DNA of 64,000 bases, taken from the NCBI GenBank assembly GCA_963668545.1, contig OY764868.1, positions 3,410,001-3,474,000 of the forward strand, read 5' to 3'. The position numbers and the translations under genes were made by a program. The notes below the pieces were generated by a model. The model ran no database searches, had not been told where the DNA came from, and saw only the letters and a list, made by a program, of their open reading frames with translations. Source of the DNA: G963662265 sp963668545. GTDB lineage: Bacteria; Spirochaetota; Spirochaetia; CADAEX01. This document shows, piece by piece, positions 49,510 to 58,468 of this stretch. The first letter of the stretch is position 1; each line of letters begins with the position of its first letter.

Positions 49510-50223
49510 ATGATCAGACTTCCAATCGCAGGCAGCAGTAAATACTATGATGTCAATCCTACAAAAATAATTGCCCTGGGGCTTAATTATCACACACATA
49601 TAGCAGAAAACAAGCAGGTGAATGTTCAGGGATTTACAGATGAGATACCATCAGAACCTGTGCTTTTCCCCAAAACACCCAATGTCCTTGTTGAAAACAG
49701 AGAACCGATTATAATTCCGGCTTTTATCAGGGATTACCGTTTTGAAACAATCCGGGTAGATTATGAAGCGGAACTGGCCCTGATTATAAGCAGGCAGTGT
49801 AAAAATGTGGTAAAGGCTGAAGCTTACGACAATATCCTTGGGTACACCTGTTTCAATGATGTAAGCCAGAGAAATTTTCAGAAAGACGACAAATCGGGAT
49901 GGTTCAGGGGAAAATCCCTTGATACATTCGGACCGATAGGCCCGGTCCTTGTTCTTGCTGATGATATTCCCGATCCAATGAACCTTGATCTTGAATGCAG
50001 GCTGAATGGTAAAACAGTACAGAAATCAAATACAGGGCAGATGATTTTCAGTATCCCTGAAATAATAAGCTTTGTATCGAAAAATTTCAGACTGGAACCG
50101 GGGGATATTATTCTGACCGGCACACCGGCAGGGGTAGGCCCCATGAAGGGGGGAGATACTGTAGAAGTGGAAATTGAAAAAATCGGGATACTCTCAAATC
50201 CCGTAATTGATGAATCTGTGTGA
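49510..50223 (+). CDS. Fumarylacetoacetate hydrolase-family protein
   Basis: A 237-residue enzyme of the FAH family, which acts on C-C bonds in diketo or oxo acids (acylpyruvases, oxaloacetate decarboxylase or tautomerase, catabolic hydrolases). The metal-binding signature is present: GLNYHTHIAE, DYEAELALII and the FTGTPAGVGPM-like region in ILTGTPAGVGPM. Length and start (ALGLNY) fit the single-domain YcgM/FAHD1 type. GGGGGG precedes the ATG. It stands alone; substrate unknown. Confidence 0.92.
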   Translation: MIRLPIAGSSKYYDVNPTKIIALGLNYHTHIAENKQVNVQGFTDEIPSEPVLFPKTPNVLVENREPIIIPAFIRDYRFETIRVDYEAELALIISRQCKNVVKAEAYDNILGYTCFNDVSQRNFQKDDKSGWFRGKSLDTFGPIGPVLVLADDIPDPMNLDLECRLNGKTVQKSNTGQMIFSIPEIISFVSKNFRLEPGDIILTGTPAGVGPMKGGDTVEVEIEKIGILSNPVIDESV

Positions 50224-50237
50224 AAATTTATGGTTAT

Positions 50238-50885
50238 TCAGGCATCAGGGTAATAAATTACCCTGCAGTCCGGGCAGATTGTATGGGAGAATTTTGAATC
50301 AGCCTTTTTTTCAATGTATTTTTCAATAGGCCACCACTTGTTTTCTTCATCCCTTATTCTTCTGCATCCGGAACATATAGGCAGTATGCTTTCAAGTTTT
50401 CTGATTTTATTCAAAAGCTCCTCTTTTTCCTTCAGAGCTTTTTTAAGTTCCCTGTTTATTTCTTCCTGCCTTTTCTCTGCTTTTTTTCTTTTGTCTATAT
50501 CCCTTGTTATTCCTACAATCTTTAGTGGTTCATTCTTTTCCTTTATAAATTTTGCAGATATTTCAAACCAAATTCTGGATCCGTTTTTATGATATAGCTC
50601 TACTTCTGTTGTACAGGATTTATGAAGCCCTGCCGCAAAATCTTTTTTCCCTTTTTGAAAAAGTTCCTTTACCTTATCATAGGATTCCCTGGTGAAATTT
50701 TTTTCTATTGTTGTCCCCAGAAGCTCCTCCTGGGAAAACCCTCTGATTGTGTTGATATCAGGACTGATATAGAGATATTTAAAAGTTTCTGCATCAATTA
50801 CCCAAATGGCATCAATTAACTTGTCAGTCATTTTTCTGTATTTTTCTTCAATTGCGGCAACACGCTTTTCTACATTCTGTCCCAT
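50238..50885 (-). CDS. PAS-domain protein with C-terminal four-cysteine module
   Basis: About 215 residues. A PAS domain (about 10-140, DAIWVIDAETFKYLYIS and GITRDIDKRKKAE) is followed by a coiled coil (140-170) and a cysteine-containing end (ICSGCRRIRDEENKWWPIEKYIEK and ICPDCRVIYYPD). This tail is often found at the end of PAS sensor proteins that lack a kinase, and may bind zinc. No output domain is present, so it probably works through a partner. I use the ATG at 50885, eight bases behind AGGAG, not the one at 50921. It is divergent from the ADP-ribosylglycohydrolase gene. Confidence 0.85.
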   Translation of the reverse strand: MGQNVEKRVAAIEEKYRKMTDKLIDAIWVIDAETFKYLYISPDINTIRGFSQEELLGTTIEKNFTRESYDKVKELFQKGKKDFAAGLHKSCTTEVELYHKNGSRIWFEISAKFIKEKNEPLKIVGITRDIDKRKKAEKRQEEINRELKKALKEKEELLNKIRKLESILPICSGCRRIRDEENKWWPIEKYIEKKADSKFSHTICPDCRVIYYPDA

Positions 50886-51090
50886 ACCAAAGACTCCTGA
50901 TATTTTTTTAAAACACAGCATCTGCAGAATTAATCCGGTATTTATTAAACTGCTTATATATTTATTCTAGGATAATTGCGGTAAAAAAAAGAAGCTTAAA
51001 TAGAATATTAAAAAAAAATTTAGGTTATCTATATACAGCTGCTTATGATAAAATCAGTCAAAGCTTGGATTATGGAAGTTTATTCATCGT

Positions 51091-52212
51091 ATGCTAATAA
51101 AAAGAATTCTAGTCAATAAAGCAGAGGGATGCCTTATAGGGGGAGCCGTCGGAGATGCTCTCGGCAGTACTGTGGAATTTGTTCCTGAAAAAATAATAAG
51201 ACTGAAATACGGAGAAAAGGGGATAAGATCCCTGAAGCTCTCAAACGGGAAGGCGAGGTTTACCGATGATACCCAGCTGAGCCTTTTCACTGCAGAAGGA
51301 CTCCTGAGAATGCATACAAGAAAAGTCCGCAGAAAAGTATGTCCTTCATATGAAGTAATGCTCAGGTCCTATCACAGATGGATACTGACCCAGAACGGAG
51401 GGGTCTTTACCGGTACAGGCTCAATTTATAAACAAATGAACCAGAAGCAGATTGATGCTGTCTTTGATTCTGGATTCCTTGTAAAACAGCCGGAACTCAA
51501 CAAAATGAGGGCCCCGGGAAGGACCTGCATAAATGCACTCAGCAGCGGAGAAAAATTCAGTTTTTCCAACCCGGCCAACAGCAGCAAGGGCTGCGGTTCA
51601 GTAATGAGGGCAGCTCCTGCAGGGATATATCATCATCAGGACCCGGTAAAGGCATTTATTTCAGGTTGCGAGCTTTCAGTTCTGACTCATGGCCATCCCA
51701 CCGGATATATCGCAGCTGGTGCTTTTGCAATGATTATTGCCCTTATACTCAGAAACACCCCGCTGATTGAATCAGTTAAAAGAGTAATCACTTATCTTGA
51801 ATCAGGATCCATGAAACTGGACTTCATCAACCCCGGAAACACTTACGAAACAGCAAAATCGCTGAAAAACGCTCTTTATCTTTTTGAGAACCTGAATACC
51901 GGGAAGATCTCTTTCAGCTCACTCGGAGAAGGATGGACAGCGGAAGAAGCTCTTTCCATCGGGATCTTCTGCGCTCTTGTACACCGGAGAAATTTCAGAG
52001 AGGGGATTATTCTTGCAGTAAATCATTCAGGAGACAGCGATTCTACAGGAAGCATCTGCGGGAATATTCTCGGGGCGCTTAACGGAAGCAGCTGTATTCC
52101 CGAAGATTACAAACAGCAGATTGAACTCTGTCAGCTAATTTCTGAAACAGCAGAAGACCTTATATGCAACGATGTTGATGAAAAATTCATAAAAAAATAT
52201 CCGGGATGGTAG
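51091..52212 (+). CDS. ADP-ribosylglycohydrolase family protein
   Basis: An ADP-ribosyl(amino-acid/macro-type) hydrolase of 373 residues related to DraG and ARH3. The metal-binding sites are present: GGAVGDALGS near the start, FTDDTQLSL (TDDT motif), and NHSGDSDSTGSI near residue 310 (the family GDxD site). It should remove ADP-ribose from a protein or nucleic acid, or act in a toxin-antitoxin or regulatory role. No ADP-ribosyltransferase is seen in the window. No ribosome binding site precedes the ATG. It converges with the phosphatase gene. Confidence 0.92.
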   Translation: MLIKRILVNKAEGCLIGGAVGDALGSTVEFVPEKIIRLKYGEKGIRSLKLSNGKARFTDDTQLSLFTAEGLLRMHTRKVRRKVCPSYEVMLRSYHRWILTQNGGVFTGTGSIYKQMNQKQIDAVFDSGFLVKQPELNKMRAPGRTCINALSSGEKFSFSNPANSSKGCGSVMRAAPAGIYHHQDPVKAFISGCELSVLTHGHPTGYIAAGAFAMIIALILRNTPLIESVKRVITYLESGSMKLDFINPGNTYETAKSLKNALYLFENLNTGKISFSSLGEGWTAEEALSIGIFCALVHRRNFREGIILAVNHSGDSDSTGSICGNILGALNGSSCIPEDYKQQIELCQLISETAEDLICNDVDEKFIKKYPGW

Positions 52213-52246
52213 AAAAGATGCGGAGAAAAATTATTGCGCAAGCTGT

Positions 52247-52858
52247 CTAATCCTCTCCAGGGAGCTCCTCGAGAAGGTCATCCGCACAGAGATCAAGCTC
52301 TGTTTTCCATTCCTTCAGCCGCTTTCTCCTGATTTCTTCAGCACAGGCAGTTATGTTTGAGTCAAGTTCCCGGTCAAAATATTTAATTATCAGCTGATTC
52401 GGATAGGATTCCGGCCTTATTTTTCTCAGAATCTCTGCAGCCTTTTTTTCAGATCCCGTAATCATGTAAAGATAACCAAGAGCAACAGCTGCTGAGCGGG
52501 AGACCCCCTGCCAGCAATGGATTGTATACCCGGAAGCTTCATTTCTGGTTTCCTTATAAAATGAAATCATTTTTTTAATATCTCTGTGCCGGGGAATTCT
52601 TTTCGGATGCATATCTTTCCTCAGGTGCTTCTTGCATTCAACATCAAAAAATGCAAGTCTGAGGATTTTTTCAAAGGACTTATTGAAAAGATCAGGCATT
52701 GAACAATCTTCCATTCTCGGGTGGAAATAAAGGTGGGGATTGCCGATTGACACAAGATGTGTGTGATGAAATTGTCCTTTTTTCAAGTGCTGTTCTAGTT
52801 CTTTCTGGCCGAATACCTGAATAATATATTTATCTGAACTGGAATCTCTGTTATTCAT
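52247..52858 (-). CDS. Dual-specificity/tyrosine-type protein phosphatase
   Basis: A 203-residue phosphatase. The signature HCWQGVSRSAAVALGY is near residue 120, giving the catalytic Cys-x5-Arg loop. The general acid Asp is likely in the region just before. Its end (RKIRPESYPNQLIIKYFD) is also family-typical. Substrates could be phosphotyrosine or phosphoserine/threonine proteins, or phospholipids. It lies 21 bases behind a small MshEN-like gene, same strand. I see no Shine-Dalgarno sequence. Confidence 0.85.
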   Translation of the reverse strand: MNNRDSSSDKYIIQVFGQKELEQHLKKGQFHHTHLVSIGNPHLYFHPRMEDCSMPDLFNKSFEKILRLAFFDVECKKHLRKDMHPKRIPRHRDIKKMISFYKETRNEASGYTIHCWQGVSRSAAVALGYLYMITGSEKKAAEILRKIRPESYPNQLIIKYFDRELDSNITACAEEIRRKRLKEWKTELDLCADDLLEELPGED

Positions 52859-52879
52859 GTTCTGAAATAATCTGGACTT

Positions 52880-53053
52880 TCAAAAGTAACGGCTCAGGAG
52901 ATCTCCGGTAATAAATCCGAGTTTAACGGCAATCTGGCCGAATTTCTGTTCAGGATGGTTTTTCTGATAATCCAGAATAATCTTTACATCTTCTTCAGTA
53001 ATTGCACCAAGTCTTACAAGAAGTTCCCCGAAGCGTTCTGTAGAATCTTTCAT
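52880..53053 (-). CDS. Small MshEN/PilB-N-like protein (57 aa)
   Basis: A short gene, easily missed. Its product (MKDSTERFGELLVRLGAI to LLSRYF) contains two copies of the pattern x-G-x-LLV-x-LG-x-IT, here FGELLVRLGAITEED and FGQIAVKLGFITGDL. This is the helical motif of the PilB/GspE N-terminal (MshEN-type) fold, which in MshE binds c-di-GMP. The sequence is about one motif pair long, so a stand-alone domain. GGTG lies a few bases before the ATG. It is upstream of the phosphatase gene on the same strand, so the two may be co-expressed. Many c-di-GMP enzymes are in the window. Confidence 0.75.
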   Translation of the reverse strand: MKDSTERFGELLVRLGAITEEDVKIILDYQKNHPEQKFGQIAVKLGFITGDLLSRYF

Positions 53054-53132
53054 AAATTACACCTTACAGTTTTAATTATATATTAATTTACATGTTTTTT
53101 ATATGAATTATTAAGAATTTTCAGAACAGCAA

Positions 53133-53170
53133 TAAAAAAAAGACCTGCCGGAATATCCAGACAGGCTTTT
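53133..53170 (-). terminator. Terminator behind the coiled-coil gene
   Basis: On the minus strand AAAGCCTG and CAGGTCTTT form a stem with one mismatch followed by eight U residues, starting nine bases after the stop codon. Confidence 0.72.
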
Positions 53171-53177
53171 ATCATAA

Positions 53178-53789
53178 TTACGGAGTCGGCTCACTGGTAA
53201 TTTCACCTCTGAAATTATCAATCTTGCCTTTTATGGCATCAAGCCTTGAAGAAATCTCATTGTTTTTGGATTCTGTTTTTGAAATATCCTGCTTCATGTT
53301 TTCAATATCTTTTTTGTTTTTTTCTATGAGATGCTCTCTTCTGGAAGTATCCTTTATAAGAAAAGCCACCTCTTCCCTGTCTTCCTTTGTCTGTTTTTCC
53401 AGCCGGGTCCTTTCCTCTTTCAGAAGGTAAACAACACTTATAAGATCATCCCTGTACTGGTCAAGCCTTTCCTTGGTAGCCATGTCTTTTGATTCCCTGT
53501 AAAGATTGTTCAGGTCCAGATTTGTCTGAACTGTATAATCCATGTTTTCCTGAATCTTAACCAGTCTTGCTTCCGATTCCTGGATCCGGTTTTCAAGAAA
53601 TGCCTTTCTTTCATTGTTTGCTGCAATTGTATTTGTGTGATTCTCGTTCTCTGTTTCCAGAAAAGCTATGTGATCATTTGTCTTTTTTATATCTACATAA
53701 TTAAAATCATCACCTTCCTGTGCTGACACAATAAAAACTGAACATGCAAAAAACAATACTGACAAAAATAAAAATGGCTTTAATTTCAT
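53178..53789 (-). CDS. Exported coiled-coil protein
   Basis: A 203-residue protein with a signal peptide (FLFLSVLFFACSVFIVSAQE) and a long heptad-type coiled coil (about 35-195) rich in Glu, Lys and Asn. The Ala-Gln end of the signal suggests cleavage by signal peptidase I, so it is probably periplasmic. No enzyme motif or family is recognised; it may be a structural or binding protein of the cell envelope. GGAGGAAG precedes the ATG. It ends at a terminator, so it is transcribed separately from the small MshEN-like gene. Confidence 0.72.
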   Translation of the reverse strand: MKLKPFLFLSVLFFACSVFIVSAQEGDDFNYVDIKKTNDHIAFLETENENHTNTIAANNERKAFLENRIQESEARLVKIQENMDYTVQTNLDLNNLYRESKDMATKERLDQYRDDLISVVYLLKEERTRLEKQTKEDREEVAFLIKDTSRREHLIEKNKKDIENMKQDISKTESKNNEISSRLDAIKGKIDNFRGEITSEPTP

Positions 53790-53879
53790 TTCTTCCTCCG
53801 TAATTATCTATATACCTAAAAATTATAGCAAATGGATAATGATTTTACAAATAAAACAAAAAATACATCAAAAAAATCT

Positions 53880-56180
53880 TTATAAACTATTGAGGATCTT
53901 TACAAACTCTTCTGCCGGCAAAGGTCTGCTGTAGTAATAACCCTGAAGATAACGGCAGCCGAGAATGGAAAGTTTTTCCACCTGTTCAGCCTCTTCCACC
54001 CCTTCTGCAACAACACTGATATCAAAATTTCCTGAAATTGAAAGAATTGCTTCAACAAGTGCGGAATCATTCCTGTCGTTTATTATGTCCTGGATAAATG
54101 ACCGGTCAATTTTGATAATATCCAGGGAAAGATTTTTCAGGTATGTCAGGGATGAATAACCTGTACCGAAATCATCAAGAGCAAAAGAGACATCGTGTTT
54201 TCTCAGACGGGAAATAGTCTCTGAGGCTTTTTCAAAATTGCCTATCAGTACATTTTCTGTTATCTCAAGAACAATCATCTCAGGCGGAATATTATATCTG
54301 TTGAGATTTCTGATAACTGTTTCTGGGAAGCTGTCCTGCTTTAACTGATTTACACTGATATTTATTGATATATATTTTATGGGATTATCATATCTGCGGT
54401 TCCAGTCAGAAAGCCTTCTGCACACCTCCTCAATAAGCCATTCTCCTATCGGAATAATCAGCCCGGTTTCCTCTGCAAGGGGGATAAAATCAGCAGGAGA
54501 GACAATCCCCCATTCCGGATGGTTCCATCTTATAAGAGTTTCCGCACCTGTATATTTTTTTTCTCTGATATCATAAATAGGCTGAAAATTCAAAACAAAT
54601 TCCCCGTTTTCAACTGCCTTCCTGAGACTGTTTTCCATCTTCATTCTCTTCATGATGGAAGCATTCATCTCTTTATTATAAAAATGAGTGCAGCTCCTTC
54701 CCTCTTTTTTTGCTTCATACATTGCTGTATCTGCATTCTTAAGAAGATCATCTATACTGCTGTCCTTTTCTGAAAAAAGCGCTATTCCGATACTGGTTGA
54801 AGTATAAAGGGTTTTTTCCACAATCTTATAAGGCTGTTTCAGAACATCATGAATTTTATCAGCTACAGTTCCTGCAGAAATTATCGCCTCTTCCAAGCTT
54901 TTCTGCAGTCTCGGCAGAAGGACCACAAATTCATCTCCCCCTATCCGCGACACTGTATCCTCTGCCCTGACAAGGTTATTCAGCCGGTCAGCTGTTTCAA
55001 CAAGCATTTTATCGCCTGCATGATGGCCCAGAGTATCATTTATAACCTTGAAGTTATCAAGATCCAGAAAAAGAATTGCCCCTGTATATCTGTTTCTTCT
55101 GCTCTGGGACAGGGCCTGGGAAGCACGGTCCTTAAGAAGCATTCTGTTTGGAAGACCTGTAAGTGAATCATGGTATGCAAGATGACGGACCTTTTCCTCT
55201 ATAAGCTTGTATTCTGTTCTGTCCTGGATAATTCCGACCGCACCGGAAAGCAGGCCGTCCCTGTCATAAACAGGCGAACATTTCATATTCACCCAGATTT
55301 TACTGTTGGATATCGTTGTGTGATATTCTCCTTCGTAATATCCGGTTTCCCCTTTGAATGCATCATTAATTGATTTGAGAATCCTTTTATCCCTGACATC
55401 ATTCATATTGAAATTCATCATCCTTTCCCTGGTTGTCTCAAGAATTATGCAGAATTCCCTGTTGCAGTCATAAACAACAAGATCACTGTTGTAATAAAAA
55501 ATACCGATAGGGGCCTGGTTGAATATTGTCCGGAACTTTTTTTCACTTGCGGAAAGCTCATTCATTGTCTGCTTATTTTTCCATGAATAGATCATGTTTT
55601 CATTGATTATCCTGTATATTTTAATACAGGCTCCGAGTATCATGAAATAATAAATAAGTATAAGAACTGCTGCTGAAATATAGTACTCAGAATTAAAAAG
55701 AGAAAGCCTTGTTATAAAAGGGAGGAAGAGGAATGTCTGAAACATTACCCCCTGCTTCAGATCACTCGCCAGTGTTATTGTCCCGCCTGATCCTATTCCG
55801 AGAATACAGACAATAAGAAACATATTTGCAGAGGTATCATCTGTAAGCAGAATAAAACCGGAAAATCCCCAGACCAGGGCAGACATGGCTGTAAAAAAAA
55901 TAAAGATAAAGTGGAACTGTTTATACGGCCGCTCTTTCATGCGGTTAAAAATAACAGAAAGAATAAGACGGGAAAGGGTAATGACAGCAACAGAAGTGAA
56001 CCAGAAGACTAGGGACCCCCGGCTCACCCTGTTCCTCAGTAAAAATGCAACCCCGGTTGCAGTAACAAGATATGTCAGAGTGCTTAAGGGTACTATATGT
56101 AAAATATAATCCAGATTTTTTTTATTCAGAACTGACTTGTCAATATCATTACCGTTGTAAGGCTTTATATTATCCCACAT
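53880..56180 (-). CDS. Membrane GGDEF/EAL c-di-GMP protein with PAS domain
   Basis: A 766-residue c-di-GMP enzyme. The N-terminal 220 residues carry about six membrane helices (LSTLTYLVTATGVAFLL and others). Then come a PAS domain (about 225-335), a GGDEF domain with intact SRIGGDEF (335-500), and an EAL domain (about 510-766) with ETLIRWNHPE and DDFGTGYSS. The EAL signature is ETL, which many active phosphodiesterases have. It may therefore make and degrade c-di-GMP, or use one half to sense GTP or c-di-GMP. It is divergent from a membrane protein of unknown function. Confidence 0.95.
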   Translation of the reverse strand: MWDNIKPYNGNDIDKSVLNKKNLDYILHIVPLSTLTYLVTATGVAFLLRNRVSRGSLVFWFTSVAVITLSRLILSVIFNRMKERPYKQFHFIFIFFTAMSALVWGFSGFILLTDDTSANMFLIVCILGIGSGGTITLASDLKQGVMFQTFLFLPFITRLSLFNSEYYISAAVLILIYYFMILGACIKIYRIINENMIYSWKNKQTMNELSASEKKFRTIFNQAPIGIFYYNSDLVVYDCNREFCIILETTRERMMNFNMNDVRDKRILKSINDAFKGETGYYEGEYHTTISNSKIWVNMKCSPVYDRDGLLSGAVGIIQDRTEYKLIEEKVRHLAYHDSLTGLPNRMLLKDRASQALSQSRRNRYTGAILFLDLDNFKVINDTLGHHAGDKMLVETADRLNNLVRAEDTVSRIGGDEFVVLLPRLQKSLEEAIISAGTVADKIHDVLKQPYKIVEKTLYTSTSIGIALFSEKDSSIDDLLKNADTAMYEAKKEGRSCTHFYNKEMNASIMKRMKMENSLRKAVENGEFVLNFQPIYDIREKKYTGAETLIRWNHPEWGIVSPADFIPLAEETGLIIPIGEWLIEEVCRRLSDWNRRYDNPIKYISINISVNQLKQDSFPETVIRNLNRYNIPPEMIVLEITENVLIGNFEKASETISRLRKHDVSFALDDFGTGYSSLTYLKNLSLDIIKIDRSFIQDIINDRNDSALVEAILSISGNFDISVVAEGVEEAEQVEKLSILGCRYLQGYYYSRPLPAEEFVKILNSL

Positions 56181-56288
56181 CTTTTAATTATAATACAGAA
56201 CCATTCTATTACGCTGTAATTTTTTTATCTGAAATTATTATGAAACTGCAGACAGAAGCTATTATAATTTCCTCTACAGCAAAATGTA

Positions 56289-56318
56289 ATGACAATAATA
56301 AGTAATTGAACTTATAAT
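56289..56318 (+). promoter_or_regulatory. Promoter ending six bases before an ATG
   Basis: ATGACA at 56289-56294 and a perfect TATAAT at 56313-56318 have an 18-base spacer. Six bases lead to the ATG at 56325, and there is no Shine-Dalgarno sequence. Confidence 0.6.
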
Positions 56319-56324
56319 TATTTC

Positions 56325-56888
56325 ATGAAAAGAAAGCATGAATTTCTGGAACTTTACAGAACTGAAAAAGGGACTGTATACATAGATATTTCACTCTCCT
56401 ATTACAGGGAAATATACAATGAATGGGACTTTTCCCCGGTCAGGAACAGGGACCTTGATGATGATCTTCTTGAATACCTTGAAGAATGCTATAATGAAAT
56501 CCCCAGCAAATTCAGAACAATTCTTTCAATAAATCTCCCGCCTGAAATCAGGGATAAGAGAAAAGAGGAGCTCAGCAGCAACAGCATAATGAATTTTTTC
56601 AAGTACAGGATGAGAAAAATCCGGACAGAAAGGAAAAATGCTTTTTTTCAATCGTTCAAATACGGGATTACAGGCATTCTCCTTCTGACAGCAGCAAATT
56701 TAAGTAAATATCTTTTTGGGGATGAAGTTCTTTCAAAAGCACTGATCTCTGAAGGGCTTTTCATAGGAGGATGGGTACTGTTCTGGGAAATGTTTTCTGT
56801 TTACTTTTTTCAGGTTGGAGAATTCAACAGAAAAATAAACATATACAGCCGCCTTCTTAAAACAGAAATTGAATACAGATATAATTAA
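56325..56888 (+). CDS. Unknown membrane protein (187 aa)
   Basis: I do not recognise this protein. The N-terminal half is charged and presumably cytoplasmic (SYYREIYNEWDFSPVRNRD). The C-terminal half has two membrane helices (GITGILLLTAANLSKYLF and EGLFIGGWVLFWEMFSVYFF) and a short basic tail. The middle part (YRMRKIRTERKNAFFQSFKYG) is basic. No catalytic motif is seen. The mRNA is probably leaderless (promoter at 56289-56318). It converges with the N-formylglutamate amidohydrolase gene with a four-base overlap of stops. Confidence 0.7.
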   Translation: MKRKHEFLELYRTEKGTVYIDISLSYYREIYNEWDFSPVRNRDLDDDLLEYLEECYNEIPSKFRTILSINLPPEIRDKRKEELSSNSIMNFFKYRMRKIRTERKNAFFQSFKYGITGILLLTAANLSKYLFGDEVLSKALISEGLFIGGWVLFWEMFSVYFFQVGEFNRKINIYSRLLKTEIEYRYN

Positions 56889-57565
56889 GTGATTTCAAGG
56901 GTCTTTGAAACAGATAAAAAAAGAATATCAGAAAGATTATCTGCAGAGGCAAATCCTTCTGTAAAAAACCTGTTATTGACCTCTATCTCCATTCCGGTAT
57001 AACCGATTCTGAAGATTTTTCGCAATGATGTTGTAACAGAATCAGTACACCCCCTGTAGGGGAAATTTTTTCTTATGATTAATTCAGGTGCCAGTTCCAG
57101 TATGTTTTCCTTCAGAACTGCTGCAAATTCTTTTTCGTTTTCCCTTGAAGGATCATAGAGAATACCAATATCACATTTTCTTATATTCCCGTCAAAGACA
57201 GGAGTAAAGGTATGTATACTTATATGCTTTATTTCCTCATCCCTCTTTACTGATTCCATACATATTTTCATTACTTCTTCCCAGTAGGGATCATGATATT
57301 TCTGAAGAAGACTCTCCCTTTCCCCGTCTTCCAGCATGCTGTATATCATGGTTCTTCCCTGGTTTTTCCTGTTCCTGTTCAGTTCAACAAGAAGGCGGGA
57401 ATAATTCCCTTTTACTGCAGCATCTGATAAAGGAAGGAGTTTTCTGAACAGCTGTTCCGCGCCGATGTCATATCCCCGGTGTGTTTCAAGTATTGAAGGA
57501 TTTATTAACCGGGAAAAACCGGAAGGAAGTCTGTTGCTGAAATGTTCACAGCTAAGGAGTATCAT
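56885..57565 (-). CDS. N-formylglutamate amidohydrolase-like protein
   Basis: A 226-residue protein of the FGase family, zinc-dependent and structurally close to carboxypeptidases. Motifs: LSCEHFSNRLP, ILETHRGYDIGA, LVELNRNRKN, ISIHTFTPVF (His) and EVNNRFF near the end. The family includes histidine-degradation enzymes and proteins that trim other N-acyl or glutamyl compounds, and no hut genes are near, so histidine degradation is unlikely. It overlaps the C39-peptidase gene by 14 bases, which means tight coupling with it. Confidence 0.85.
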   Translation of the reverse strand: MILLSCEHFSNRLPSGFSRLINPSILETHRGYDIGAEQLFRKLLPLSDAAVKGNYSRLLVELNRNRKNQGRTMIYSMLEDGERESLLQKYHDPYWEEVMKICMESVKRDEEIKHISIHTFTPVFDGNIRKCDIGILYDPSRENEKEFAAVLKENILELAPELIIRKNFPYRGCTDSVTTSLRKIFRIGYTGMEIEVNNRFFTEGFASADNLSDILFLSVSKTLEIT

Positions 57566-58265
57566 TTTCTTCTATTACTAAAAGATTTGCATCGTATGTA
57601 ATTATTCCAAGCATTATTGCATTCAGAAGCCGCTGATAATCAACACAGTACATATGGTTATCTGAAAAAGGGTTGTCCCGATAGGGATCTGCAATATAAA
57701 AACAGCTCTCTGTATAACCGCAGATAACTACAAAATGGCCGACAGCAGTTCCTTTTATATCATCATATACTGTTTTATTGTTATTAAGCGTCCGCTCACG
57801 GGAATACTCGTACAGATATGTAGCATTCAGTCCGGAAAGAACAGGAAAGCCTTTATCTATATAGTTTTTCAGGAGTTCGGATGTAAGGTCCTGAAAAGAG
57901 ATTTCTCCCCCGGCTGAAATAAAGTTCAGATATGCATCAGACACCTCTGAAAATTTTTTGCCCCCCTTGTATTCTTTCTGCATTGCAAGTTTTCTGGAAA
58001 TTTCACCGCCTGAAAGACTGCTCCAGCTTGGATCAAGAAGTCTCAGGTTATATGAGTGTACAACCGCTTTAAAGCCTCTTCTGATAGCATCCATACCGAG
58101 ATAAACAGCCAGTGTCCCCCCGTCCTTAAGACTGCTTACAGAATCAATTATATGCTGAAGAGTATAGTCCCTCCTGAAAAAGGAATAAACAGCATGAAGA
58201 GAAGTCGGCCCGCATGTAATGTCATTAGGCTGCGGAAGCATATTTATATCAAGGATTTTATTCAA
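57552..58265 (-). CDS. C39-like cysteine peptidase
   Basis: A 237-residue papain-fold peptidase of the C39-like kind. The catalytic Cys is in ITCGPTSLHAVY near residue 18, the His in AVGHFVVICGY and the Asp in YIADPYRDNPF, so the triad is complete. No signal peptide or membrane segment is present, so it works in the cytoplasm. It starts with TTG at 58265 behind GGGAGGG. It forms a two-gene unit with the N-formylglutamate amidohydrolase-like gene, which suggests processing of a peptide or a glutamyl-modified product; an ATP-grasp ligase, often found with such genes, is not present. Confidence 0.82.
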   Translation of the reverse strand: MNKILDINMLPQPNDITCGPTSLHAVYSFFRRDYTLQHIIDSVSSLKDGGTLAVYLGMDAIRRGFKAVVHSYNLRLLDPSWSSLSGGEISRKLAMQKEYKGGKKFSEVSDAYLNFISAGGEISFQDLTSELLKNYIDKGFPVLSGLNATYLYEYSRERTLNNNKTVYDDIKGTAVGHFVVICGYTESCFYIADPYRDNPFSDNHMYCVDYQRLLNAIMLGIITYDANLLVIEENDTP

Positions 58266-58468
58266 TTATTATCCCTCCCCGGATGATACTGTAATTATAC
58301 TACGTCTCAATTTTTTTTACAGCTGCTGTTTTCAGGGGAATCAATACAGATGATAAAATGCAGGGTTTCCGGATGTTCTGTTCCGGACAATAATCAAGGA
58401 TGCGGGAAGCGGAACAGTTCATCGCTTATTATGCTGTTTAATTTTATTTAAAACTGCTAAGATCCGTT

